NCBI RefSeq assembly: GCF_004208635.1
Contig: NZ_CP035806.1
Coordinates: forward strand, 2,852,001 to 2,916,000
From: Leucobacter triazinivorans
GTDB taxonomy: Bacteria > Actinomycetota > Actinomycetes > Actinomycetales > Microbacteriaceae
Reading direction: 5' to 3'
DNA: 64,000 bases
Of the stretch, positions 7,612 to 14,211 are shown piece after piece. Positions within the stretch are counted from its first letter, which is position 1, and each line of letters opens with the position of its first letter. The position numbers and the translations under genes were made by a program. A model generated the notes under the pieces. It was not told the DNA's origin. It saw nothing but the letters and a program-made list of their open reading frames with translations, and searched no databases.

Positions 7612-7728
7612 GAACGGGTCGATAGGCCCTGACAGTCGGCCGGCTCCGTCCGGCCGTCCGTTAGCCGACGCCGGCTCCGTCCGGCGTCGGCCGGCGTGGT
7701 CGTGAGCTGCGGCACCTGGCCGGGGAAC

Positions 7729-7734
7729 AGTACT
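7729..7734. promoter_or_regulatory. AGTACT site in an 18-bp perfect palindrome
   Basis: GGGAACAGTACTGTTCCC at 7723-7740 is a perfect palindrome. It is 36 bp from the next copy and lies between structured element A and the gene at 7778, so it does not directly precede a start codon. Confidence 0.7.
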
Positions 7735-7764
7735 GTTCCCGCCCCACGCAACAGCGACGGGAAC

Positions 7765-7770
7765 AGTACT
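7765..7770. promoter_or_regulatory. AGTACT operator-like site (second of a pair)
   Basis: GGGAACAGTACTAATAGGG, just after the stop of the leftward gene at 7778-8083 and 36 bp from the perfect palindrome at 7723-7740. A leftward transcript from this pair would first read element A. Confidence 0.65.
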
Positions 7771-7777
7771 AATAGGG

Positions 7778-8083
7778 TCACTCGCATTGCTGGGTGGCTG
7801 CGATCCGGGCGGCGACGTTGCACACGTCGTCCGGGGTCACTTCGTCGAGGAGGATCGTTCGGGTTCCGCCGTCGAGGTCGATCCACCACACCGGGCGCAC
7901 GGTGTCGGCGTCGATCCCGGCGCGGTGCGCGGGAAGCTCTGACGCCGGGTCCACGGGGCCGAAATAGAGCTGAGGAGCCCAGCTATCGGCCCCCATGTCG
8001 GTGTAGAGCGTCGTGGGAAAGGGGAGGAGCTGCGCCACGTCATCCAAGAGGGCGGCAACGTCGCTGGTCGTGAGGGTCGTCAT
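7778..8083 (-). CDS. Small hypothetical protein
   Basis: A 101-residue acidic protein (MTTLTTSDVAALLDDVAQLL) with alternating strand-helix character and no membrane segment. I do not recognise it. It belongs to the run of small leftward genes each preceded by an AGTACT site (here 21 bases before the ATG, with the TTAGGAG ribosome-binding site directly joined to the operator). Location on the plasmid-like element suggests an accessory maintenance or anti-defence role, unproven. Confidence 0.58.
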   Translation of the reverse strand: MTTLTTSDVAALLDDVAQLLPFPTTLYTDMGADSWAPQLYFGPVDPASELPAHRAGIDADTVRPVWWIDLDGGTRTILLDEVTPDDVCNVAARIAATQQCE

Positions 8084-8103
8084 GGGGTTCTCCTAACGGG
8101 ATT

Positions 8104-8109
8104 AGTACT
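8104..8109. promoter_or_regulatory. AGTACT operator-like site
   Basis: CCTAACGGGATTAGTACTAT, 21 bases before the start at 8083. The flanking 20 bases are identical to the copy at 8656. Confidence 0.68.
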
Positions 8110-8116
8110 ATTCGGG

Positions 8117-8635
8117 TCAGTCGTTCGGGGCGGCGAGGTCGTAGCCGCCGAAGGGGGAGCGGCCGCCGACGTGGCGGCCGCCGTACGGGCCGCGTCGACT
8201 GATGACGGGTGCGCCGGGACGCTGCCACTCGGCGGGGTAGTTCTCTGCGCACCACTTGGCCGCCGCGGCGCGCGCCTTCTTCTCGTCGGCGGTGCTGAGG
8301 TTCGTCGGCAGGATCGGCAGGGCTCTCCATCCGGGCATCGCGTGGTCGTGCTCTGCGAGGTCGCACCGGGTGTCGGCGTTGAGCATGTGCAGCTCGTGGG
8401 CCTCGTCGCTAGCGGCGACGTCCTGCCGACCGAAGTACGCGCGGTGCCACATGTGCGAGCGCATCAGGCATCCGAAGTTCCCGTGTTCGCCGGTCCACCG
8501 CTCGAACGCGGCCGCGAGGTCGTCGGGGTGGTGGTAGTCGGTGACGTACCGCAGGGGCACGCCTTCCCAGGGGGTCGCGGCCACGGCCTCGCGCTCGAAC
8601 TCGGCCATATCGAACAGGGTCGGCTCTCCGTGCAT
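8117..8635 (-). CDS. Hypothetical protein
   Basis: A 172-residue protein with several His, Trp and Cys residues (FGCLMRSHMWHRAYFGR near 53-69; KWCAENYPAEWQRPG near 127-141) and a Gly/Arg-rich tail (RRGPYGGRHVGGRSPFGG). The pattern resembles hypothetical proteins of actinobacterial phages and plasmids that I cannot name with confidence. It sits between an unknown and the ArdC-like gene; AGTACT site 21 bases upstream. No membrane segments. Confidence 0.6.
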   Translation of the reverse strand: MHGEPTLFDMAEFEREAVAATPWEGVPLRYVTDYHHPDDLAAAFERWTGEHGNFGCLMRSHMWHRAYFGRQDVAASDEAHELHMLNADTRCDLAEHDHAMPGWRALPILPTNLSTADEKKARAAAAKWCAENYPAEWQRPGAPVISRRGPYGGRHVGGRSPFGGYDLAAPND

Positions 8636-8655
8636 GACGTTCTCCTAACGGGATT

Positions 8656-8661
8656 AGTACT
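8656..8661. promoter_or_regulatory. AGTACT operator-like site
   Basis: CCTAACGGGATTAGTACTAT again, 21 bases before the start at 8635. Confidence 0.68.
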
Positions 8662-8668
8662 ATTCGGG

Positions 8669-9556
8669 TTACGCGGCGACGGGCTCGGGGGCGGGCTCGG
8701 TGATCGCGTCGGCCAGGGCGTGCGCGGTGCGCAGCACGTTTGCCGCGGTGGCCTTGATCGTCTCGGCCTCGCACTTGCTCCACCCGGCGACGTAGCCGAC
8801 GCTGTAGGCGCTCGTGTCGAGTCCGAGAATCCCGGCGACGATGTAGGCGACGCTCTCGGCCTCGGTTTCCTTGATCCCGCGGTGCTCGACGTACTCGGCG
8901 TGATCTTCCTCGGCGTGCAGGATGACGTGGGCGGCCTCGTGAAGGGCGGTCTTGGCTGCCTGAGCGGGGGAGAGGTCCGCGTCGATCACGACGCGCTGCG
9001 TGCCGTCGGTGGTGGTGTACCCGTTCGCGCCTCCGGCGATCTGCTCGCGCTCGACGGTCCAGCCCTTGCCGGTGAGGTAGTCGGCCACGGCGTCGAAGAT
9101 GCCCGCGGGGTCGTCTCCGGTGAGCTGTCGCGCAATGTCGGCCGGGTCGCCCGCTTCCTCGTCGATGAGGTCGGTCTGTCCCATGTCGAACACGGACACC
9201 GGGAAGAATCGCACGCGGCGCTGTTCCTCCTCCTCGCCGGTCTGCTCGTTCTCGACCGTCTCGCGCACGTCGCGGCCGCCGAAGATGCGGATTCCGCGCT
9301 CACCCTTGCGCACCTGGCGGTTGAGCTTCTGCCACGTCCGGTAACCGGCGACGTGCGACGCCTCGGGGCACTGGGCGAAGATCAGCAGCAGGTTCCCCAG
9401 GCTGTAGCGGTGGAACGACTGCGCGAACGTCAGGAACCGCGCCCACGTCTCGGACTCGCGCAGCGCCTCGACCTGTTCCGCGATCGTCGCTTGCAGGGCC
9501 TCGGCCTCGGCGCGACGCTCCTCGGGGCTCTTGGTGTTCTTGACCGTGCGTGCCAT
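8669..9556 (-). CDS. ArdC-like antirestriction protein with zinc metallopeptidase domain
   Basis: A 295-residue two-domain protein. The N-terminal ArdC-type ssDNA-binding domain has the typical FHRYSLGNLLLIFAQCPEAS stretch (48-67) and GYRTWQKLNRQVRKGERGIR (71-90). The C-terminal half carries HEAAH at 206-210 and a downstream ETEAE with Glu near 230, the zinc-ligand set of M78-like peptidases. ArdC proteins protect incoming plasmid DNA from host restriction. ATG 9556 follows GGAGG by eight bases. AGTACT site is 27 bases upstream. This fits an element that transfers between hosts. Confidence 0.85.
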   Translation of the reverse strand: MARTVKNTKSPEERRAEAEALQATIAEQVEALRESETWARFLTFAQSFHRYSLGNLLLIFAQCPEASHVAGYRTWQKLNRQVRKGERGIRIFGGRDVRETVENEQTGEEEEQRRVRFFPVSVFDMGQTDLIDEEAGDPADIARQLTGDDPAGIFDAVADYLTGKGWTVEREQIAGGANGYTTTDGTQRVVIDADLSPAQAAKTALHEAAHVILHAEEDHAEYVEHRGIKETEAESVAYIVAGILGLDTSAYSVGYVAGWSKCEAETIKATAANVLRTAHALADAITEPAPEPVAA

Positions 9557-9582
9557 GTTCGGAACCTCCACCTAACGGGATT

Positions 9583-9588
9583 AGTACT
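9583..9588. promoter_or_regulatory. AGTACT operator-like site before the ArdC-like gene
   Basis: CCTAACGGGATTAGTACTAT, 27 bases before the ardC-like start; the rightmost of the nine copies. Confidence 0.68.
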
Positions 9589-9612
9589 ATTTGCGTCTGT
9601 CTCACCCCCACG

Positions 9613-9809
9613 TTTTTTTGCCGTGAAGGCGGTTTACCGCCGCTAGGGAGGACGGCCGGAGTGCAACCCGGAGGGCGGTGGGGGAGAGAGTTTCGGCGCG
9701 ATGTGAGGGAGCGCAGCGACCGCGTGCCGAAAGTCTCGGAGGAGCCGGCGGCGCAGCCGCTTGCATGGAGGTTGGCCGACCGTATGCTGCCGAAGGCTTC
9801 ACGGCAAAA
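9613..9809. repeat. Structured element B with 13-bp terminal inverted repeats
   Basis: Second copy of the element seen at 7453-7611. Ends are TTTTGCCGTGAAG (9616-9628) and CTTCACGGCAAAA (9797-9809). The blocks GCCGCTAGGGAG, GGCCGGAGTGC and GGTTGGCCGACCGTATGCTG are shared. The middle is longer and includes GCCGGCGGCGCAGCCG-type stem sequence. The shared similarity continues past the right end as AGGCCCTGACAG. The gap 9557-9893 holds this element and the AGTACT site and no supported gene. Confidence 0.7.
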
Positions 9810-9893
9810 CAACGGGCCGAAGGCCCTGACAGCGCCGGCATCGCCGGCTCGACCAGCGAGCCCGTGGGCTCGCCTCCGCGCAGCGGATCGTCG

Positions 9894-11936
9894 CTAGGCG
9901 ACCTGACGTCGCGGTGTCTCGCCCGCCTTGGTGGCGGGGCCGTCGCAGTACCGGCACCTGACACCGATCGTCATCCCGTGCGCGCAGTAGCCCGGATCGA
10001 TCCATTCCGCGTCGACCTCGTCGACGTCGGCGACGTCGACGAGGGTTCTCGAGCGGAGATCTCCGTCGGCGTTGCGGTCGTACGCCCGCACGGCCGTTCC
10101 CTCGCGCTCCTCGACGATGATGCGACGAGCTGCGGCATAGTCCAGCCGGCCATCGGGTCGGCGCGGGTGTGGGCCGTAGGCGTGGGTGCCGTCATCCGGG
10201 ACGAGGGAGAGCTGACCCCGGCTCGGTCGACGTTTCGCGTCGGGTCGACGGGGCGCGTGCATCCACGCCTCCTCGGCCTTCCACCATGCCCACGCCTCGC
10301 GCTCGACGCGGTAGCGGGTAGCGCGGGCGTCGAGTCGGCCGGCGACCCCGGCGCGCTCGGCGGCCACGTCGAGGGGGAGCGCGTCGACGCGGTGCCAGCC
10401 GTCGCGGGCGCGCTCGACGATGCCGGAGTAGGTGAGGCGGTCCAGCAGTCGACGGGTGCGCAGCGGGTCGGCGCCGATCAGAGGGGAGAGTTCGTCGAGG
10501 GGGCGAGCTGTGGTGTCGATTCGTGCGTAGAGGTTCCCGGCCAGGTGTCCGAGCGCAGGGCGGGTAGCGGTGAACAGGTCGTGTGCGGCATCTGTTGTTC
10601 GTGCTCGGAGCGTTGCGAGGATCGCGGTTCTCTCAGCGGCCCCGGCCCCAGGGGGGCGCGGGTCCGCTTGTGACCGGGCATGATCCGAGTTGCTGTGGAG
10701 AGCGCTCTGAGGGTCGATCGTCCAGTGAGCGGCGCGGGGTCCGTCCGCGGCCGCGGTCTGTGCGATCCATCCGTCCTCGGAGAGGCGCAGCAGCGCCGTC
10801 CTGGCCGTCTCACGGCCGACCCCGGCTAGTAGGGCCAGGCGGCGGGTATCGGCTTCCAGAGAGGCGCTGAGGGCGTGCAGGGCGAGAACGCACAGCACGT
10901 CGAGGATGCGGCGATCGGCAGGGCCGCCTCCGCGGGCCCAGCGGCCGGCTGCGGCGTCGGCGCGTTGCTGGACGCCGCGCACGTGCGCGGCGATCGCGTC
11001 GGCGCGACGGTCGAACGTGGGATCGTCCCCGATCTGCCGGTCACTCGCGGCGACGTAGCGCACGGCCTTGTCCCACTGACGGGCGAGGATGCGGCGCTGC
11101 TCGCCGCGGGGGCGGTTCACGCGGCCGCGGACGGTCGCGCGCGTGCGGACGTGCTCTAGGCCGGGCTCGGTGTCGACGAGGGCGGCGACGTCGACGTGCC
11201 GCCACCTGGCGGCCGCTGCGCCGATCAGGACGCGCCAGAGCGTCGCTGAGGCGTCCGCGGGCGTCTCGTGCAGCGCTGCGGCGCTGACGGCGGGGAGCTG
11301 GCGGCGTGGGCCGACCAGGTGCAGACGGCCGTGGGCGTCCAGCGGCAGGGGCGCGTGCGGGTCGATGGTGCGAGCGGGCTCGGTGTCGTCGACGAGGCCG
11401 GCGAGGAGGCTCACGAGCGCGCGCACCTGTGCGGCGGTGGCCGTAGGCGCGCTGAGCGCGTTCAGGTCGCCGCGGAGGACCGTGGAGTGCCCGCCGGCAC
11501 GGTGCGGCGCTCCTGGGGGCCGCACACAGCCCGTCACGGGGTTGCTGAGGGGCGACAGGTCGAGGGTGGGGCACACGTGCCGCGCGAGACGGGCGAGGGT
11601 GGCGACGGTATCGGCGTCGACAGACTCGGCCAGGCCGACCCACAGGTGGCGACCGCCGGTCGGCCCGGACTCGCAGACGACGTGCGACAGGCCGACGTCG
11701 GAGAGGAGGCCGGAGAGCACGTCAGTGTCGCGAGCTGCGGCCGCGGGGTCGCCGTGAGCGTCGAGGTCGAACGCGAGAAGGCGGAACCGCTGATCGGGGC
11801 CGGCGAGGTAGACCGCCCACGGGCGCTCAGGCGCAGCGGCGCCGATCACGCGATCGCGGTACTCGTTCGCGATCGTCCCGTAAGCGTCGACGACAGCCAC
11901 ACGCACGCGCGGCCGCGGGCTAATCGCCTCTGTCAA
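9894..11936 (-). CDS. Plasmid replication protein with primase-polymerase-type N-terminus
   Basis: A 680-residue protein. The N-terminus looks like an archaeo-eukaryotic primase fold: the metal-binding DxD-type motif FDLDAHGD at 56-63, then SGPTGGRHLWVGL at 90-102, in the order seen in plasmid prim-pols. The middle (about 330-530) contains helix-turn-helix-like segments (RRLALLAGVGRETARTALLR), and the C-terminus has a Cys pair (CRYCDG) that may bind zinc. It probably initiates replication of the element. Exact plasmid family is not recognised. It is followed by element B and is the largest gene of the plasmid block. Confidence 0.75.
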   Translation of the reverse strand: MTEAISPRPRVRVAVVDAYGTIANEYRDRVIGAAAPERPWAVYLAGPDQRFRLLAFDLDAHGDPAAAARDTDVLSGLLSDVGLSHVVCESGPTGGRHLWVGLAESVDADTVATLARLARHVCPTLDLSPLSNPVTGCVRPPGAPHRAGGHSTVLRGDLNALSAPTATAAQVRALVSLLAGLVDDTEPARTIDPHAPLPLDAHGRLHLVGPRRQLPAVSAAALHETPADASATLWRVLIGAAAARWRHVDVAALVDTEPGLEHVRTRATVRGRVNRPRGEQRRILARQWDKAVRYVAASDRQIGDDPTFDRRADAIAAHVRGVQQRADAAAGRWARGGGPADRRILDVLCVLALHALSASLEADTRRLALLAGVGRETARTALLRLSEDGWIAQTAAADGPRAAHWTIDPQSALHSNSDHARSQADPRPPGAGAAERTAILATLRARTTDAAHDLFTATRPALGHLAGNLYARIDTTARPLDELSPLIGADPLRTRRLLDRLTYSGIVERARDGWHRVDALPLDVAAERAGVAGRLDARATRYRVEREAWAWWKAEEAWMHAPRRPDAKRRPSRGQLSLVPDDGTHAYGPHPRRPDGRLDYAAARRIIVEEREGTAVRAYDRNADGDLRSRTLVDVADVDEVDAEWIDPGYCAHGMTIGVRCRYCDGPATKAGETPRRQVA

Positions 11937-11982
11937 GGCCCAAGACTCGGCGTGCGGGTACTGGGTTTCTGTAAAGGGAGGG

Positions 11983-12131
11983 GTTATGATGACACCACCT
12001 TTCGATCCCGGTCGATGGGTACGACAAAGGCCCGGTTCCCTACCGGTTCTTGTCGGAACTGCCTTGATCTACCAGGTCGCCAAACTCAGAGGATCAGGCA
12101 CTTAGCTTCGGCCCCCGTCTCGTAAGAGGCG
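11983..12131 (+). ncRNA. Candidate counter-transcribed RNA in the rep leader
   Basis: The gap 11937-12145 upstream of rep has no ORF. On the plus strand it holds a -10-like TATGAT at 11983, hairpin-forming segments (CCGGTTCCCTACCGG near 12035), and a terminator-like hairpin of CCCCCGTCTC and GAGGCGGGGG near 12107-12130. A plus-strand transcript would be antisense to the rep leader, as in copy-control RNAs. No clear -35 box, so this is a hypothesis. The replication origin may also lie here. Confidence 0.35.
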
Positions 12132-12145
12132 GGGGTTCGCTCGTT

Positions 12146-12412
12146 CTATGCGGCTTTCGTCGGGGCCTCCTCCGGCAGGTCGAGCTGGTTCGCGCGGTCC
12201 CGCGCGGGAGGGTCGACGAGCGGCATGCCGCCGTTCTCGTTGACGAGCTTGGTGATGAGCGCATCCAGGTAGTACGACATGGTGACGCCGGATGCCTCGG
12301 CAGCTTCGCGCACGTCGTTGCGCGCGGTAGGGGAAACCCGGCCCTGTAGCAGGACCGTGGGCGCGTCGTTCGGGCGTCGCGCGCGTCGGCCGTAGTCGCT
12401 CATACGAGCCAT
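12146..12412 (-). CDS. Ribbon-helix-helix DNA-binding protein
   Basis: A small basic protein of 88 residues from ATG 12412 (ATG 12403 is also possible; neither has a clear ribosome-binding site). Residues about 18-55 (PTVLLQGRVSPTARNDVREA, then SGVTMSYYLDALI) show the strand, helix, turn, helix order of the CopG/Arc superfamily, where the strand contacts DNA. It lies upstream of rep in the same direction, so a copy-number or operon repressor is likely. It is the best local candidate for the AGTACT-binding factor. Confidence 0.65.
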   Translation of the reverse strand: MARMSDYGRRARRPNDAPTVLLQGRVSPTARNDVREAAEASGVTMSYYLDALITKLVNENGGMPLVDPPARDRANQLDLPEEAPTKAA

Positions 12413-12426
12413 CGTGCCGGGATTCG

Positions 12427-12963
12427 GTGACAAACTACGATCTTCCCTCTAGGTGCAGCGGACCGGGTGCGCCAGCTTTTCGGTGGTACGGATACCCGTC
12501 TTGCAGCATTGGGGAAGACGTGCGAGCAGCTGTTGATCGGCTCATGGGTTCAATCTCGGGTGGCAAGAGAGTATGGAATCCCTATGCCGCTGGCATGGCT
12601 CGTAGCGAGTTCAAGAAGCGAATTGAAAAGGCTCAGCGGGGAGAACTGCAACCAGTTGACGAGGTGAAGCCCGTTGATATCAAGAATCCTCCTCCCCTGT
12701 ACGAGATTCGGTGGACAGGAATCTCTGTGACGGAGCGAGAAGACGATGGATCTCAGAGCCACTCGACGGCGCAGGTACGTATGTACCACTCGGAGCCTGT
12801 GGCTCTTCCTGACTATTTCGTGGGCCACCACGTTCACGAGAAACGACTTGATGTAGAAGACGTGAATGCTGAGCAACAGAGAGAGATTCATGCTGCGGTC
12901 AACTGGTACGCGCACGGCGAACCTGAGAACTGGGGAATTGCCACTGGCTTGCCCGCGATATAA
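12427..12963 (+). CDS. HigB/RelE-like toxin of a toxin-antitoxin-chaperone module
   Basis: Up to 178 residues; the start is uncertain (GTG 12427 or ATG 12544). The core PPLYEIRWTGISV (about 89-101) followed by AQVRMYHSEPVALPDYFVGH resembles a HigB-type ribonuclease fold. A helical C-terminus (NAEQQREIHAAVNWY) completes the pattern. Codon use has clearly lower GC than neighbours, suggesting separate acquisition. The next two genes encode an XRE antitoxin and a SecB-like chaperone, the order of mycobacterial higB-higA-secB-like (TAC) systems. Toxin identity rests on core pattern plus context. Confidence 0.65.
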   Translation: MTNYDLPSRCSGPGAPAFRWYGYPSCSIGEDVRAAVDRLMGSISGGKRVWNPYAAGMARSEFKKRIEKAQRGELQPVDEVKPVDIKNPPPLYEIRWTGISVTEREDDGSQSHSTAQVRMYHSEPVALPDYFVGHHVHEKRLDVEDVNAEQQREIHAAVNWYAHGEPENWGIATGLPAI

Positions 12964-12973
12964 GGTTTAGTTT

Positions 12974-13354
12974 ATGGAACTGAACGGTGCTCAGATTGAA
13001 GCGCTCGCTGATCTGCTCGTTGACTCGCATGACGAGTTGCTGAGCAGCTTGGTCAAGATGCGCAAGAAGCATGGTCTAAGCCAAGAACAGGTTGCTGAGC
13101 GTATGGGCATTAGCCAGCCTGCGGTTGCATCATTCGAACGTTACGACGCCAATCCAACCTTGGCTACCATTCGACGGTATGCGTTGGCAGTTCAGGCTTC
13201 TATCGAGCATCGTGTAGTCGACCAGTGCTGCATCTTGGTTGCTCGGGAAGCCACTGGAGGTGCGAGCCGTTCCATGAGTTGGAATCCGCGACAGTCGGTG
13301 GAATGGGAATGGGCGGCTGGCGAAACCCATGTGAAGGCGTTTGTGAATGCCTGA
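12974..13354 (+). CDS. HigA-like XRE-family antitoxin
   Basis: A 126-residue protein. The helix-turn-helix lies at about 27-75 (MRKKHGLSQEQVAERMGISQ with PAVASFERYDANPTLATIRR). The C-terminal tail after residue 80 carries polar and Trp-rich sequence (SMSWNPRQSVEWEWAAGE), the place where TAC antitoxins hold a chaperone-addiction region. It binds and neutralises the toxin and probably represses the operon. It follows the toxin by 10 bases and overlaps the chaperone gene by eight. Confidence 0.82.
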   Translation: MELNGAQIEALADLLVDSHDELLSSLVKMRKKHGLSQEQVAERMGISQPAVASFERYDANPTLATIRRYALAVQASIEHRVVDQCCILVAREATGGASRSMSWNPRQSVEWEWAAGETHVKAFVNA

Positions 13355-13820
13355 TACTGCCATTACCGAGGTGGGGCAGCTTGTTGAATCTGCTTCACTT
13401 TTAACCATCGAAGTGTTCAGGCTTGGTGCGGAGCGAAAGTTGGATGCTCAGCCCAGCGATGAAGGAGTCGAAATTGCTCCTAAGTACACGCTGGATATAG
13501 ACGTTCGTGATGACAGAAGCGGGTTCCGTATCCGTTTGATGACTGAGATCAATACTCCGTTCGGTGATATTGAATGCGGTGCTTACGCGGAGTATGAACA
13601 TCCGGGAGTAGTTCTTGGAGAAGAATCATCTGCTGCCGCTTCAGAATTCGTGAACAACGTGGCGTTGATGCACCTGCTCCCTTTCGTGCGTCAGTCAATC
13701 GCAGACATTACTCAGAGAGTCTTCACCGCTCCATTATTGATGCCGATAATTCAGCGCGGAGAGCTTGAATTTGAGCTCGAGATTCGATCGCCTGGATCGA
13801 GAGTGGACCACGACTCCTGA
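13347..13820 (+). CDS. SecB-like chaperone of the TAC module
   Basis: A 157-residue protein. The C-terminal half matches the SecB-like pattern: a strand pair (TLDIDVRDDRSGFRIRLMTE), an FVNNVALMHLLPFVRQSIAD helix near 109-128, then ITQRVFTAPLLMPIIQRGEL. Proteobacterial SecB has a similar YPYLRE and PPLLLPPINF arrangement. In mycobacterial TAC systems this chaperone stabilises the antitoxin. Lower GC than flanking genes, like its two partners. It is the last gene before the tRNA-Phe fragment that bounds the element. Confidence 0.78.
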   Translation: MPDTAITEVGQLVESASLLTIEVFRLGAERKLDAQPSDEGVEIAPKYTLDIDVRDDRSGFRIRLMTEINTPFGDIECGAYAEYEHPGVVLGEESSAAASEFVNNVALMHLLPFVRQSIADITQRVFTAPLLMPIIQRGELEFELEIRSPGSRVDHDS

Positions 13821-13841
13821 CTCCTGGACGAGTGCGGATCC

Positions 13842-13892
13842 TGTGCCATATTTGTGCCATAAATCCGGCAAGAAGCAACTGAAAGCAACTGA
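13842..13892. repeat. Short direct repeats near the element end (possible integrase arm sites)
   Basis: TGTGCCATA occurs at 13842-13850 and 13853-13861. AGCAACTGA occurs at 13874-13882 and 13884-13892. Both pairs lie 75-120 bases inside the tRNA-Phe fragment, where recombinase arm-binding or excisionase sites commonly occur. No gene is supported in 13821-14211. Confidence 0.45.
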
Positions 13893-13964
13893 TACTCACC
13901 GACCTGAACAGCGTGATTCTGCCGATTCGCCTATATATAAGGTGAAGAAAAATCCCTGATCAAT

Positions 13965-14007
13965 CTGAAAATCGAAAGGTCACCGGATCGATGCCGGTCG
14001 GAGCCAC
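13965..14007 (+). other. 3' fragment of tRNA-Phe(GAA), attachment-site remnant
   Basis: The sequence begins with the anticodon loop CTGAAAA of tRNA-Phe, continues with AGGTC, a complete T arm (ACCGG, loop ATCGATG, CCGGT), and ends in the acceptor strand CGGAGCC plus discriminator A. The 5' half (no GGCTCCG, no D arm) is missing. Identity starting in the anticodon loop is the usual crossover region of tyrosine integrases using tRNA genes, so this is the right attachment site of the element to the left. The intact tRNA should lie outside the window. Confidence 0.75.
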
Positions 14008-14031
14008 GTAACGGCTATTACACCGTTGCTG

Positions 14032-14062
14032 AACCCTCGCAAGGCTTCTACTTGCGGGGGTT
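14032..14062 (+). terminator. Hairpin downstream of the tRNA-Phe fragment
   Basis: AACCCTCGCAAG pairs with CTTGCGGGGGTT across the loop GCTTCTA, with one G-T pair, and is followed by CTTCTATTTT. It is probably the original tRNA-Phe terminator. Its 3' arm is the attachment core of the second island. Confidence 0.65.
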
Positions 14063-14065
14063 CTT
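14047..14065 (+). repeat. attL core of the second island (19-bp direct repeat)
   Basis: TCTACTTGCGGGGGTTCTT, identical to 25364-25382. The copy sits 147 bases from the integrase gene end. The two copies bracket 11.3 kb of accessory genes. Confidence 0.75.
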
Positions 14066-14110
14066 CTATTTTCCCTGGTCAGCGCTTGGTTTCGGGCCGC
14101 GTCGCCGCGC

Positions 14111-14194
14111 CGTCGTCCTGCGTCCCGAGACTGTCGTCCTGTGCGCCGAGACCCTCATCCTGTGCGCCGAGACCGTCATCCTGCGCGCAGTCGC
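14111..14194. repeat. Four 21-bp tandem repeats beside the integrase gene
   Basis: Four consecutive 21-base units of the type TGTCGTCCTGTGCGCCGAGA plus C start at 14111, 14132, 14153 and 14174. The last unit runs into CTGCGCGCAGTCGCAGGATC, a short hairpin sequence found again near 41381 in the core chromosome. Confidence 0.75.
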
Positions 14195-14211
14195 AGGATC
14201 CATCGCGGCGC

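Noticed and set aside
13765..13959. A 64-residue plus-strand frame after the SecB-like gene
   Set aside because: Overlaps the end of the chaperone in another frame, has no ribosome-binding site, and covers the direct repeats next to the tRNA fragment.
13920..14010. A complete tRNA gene
   Set aside because: Only the anticodon loop to acceptor 3' strand is present; no D arm and no matching 5' acceptor strand within 90 bases upstream.
14111..14194. CRISPR array
   Set aside because: The 21-bp units are directly adjacent without spacers and no cas gene is in the window.
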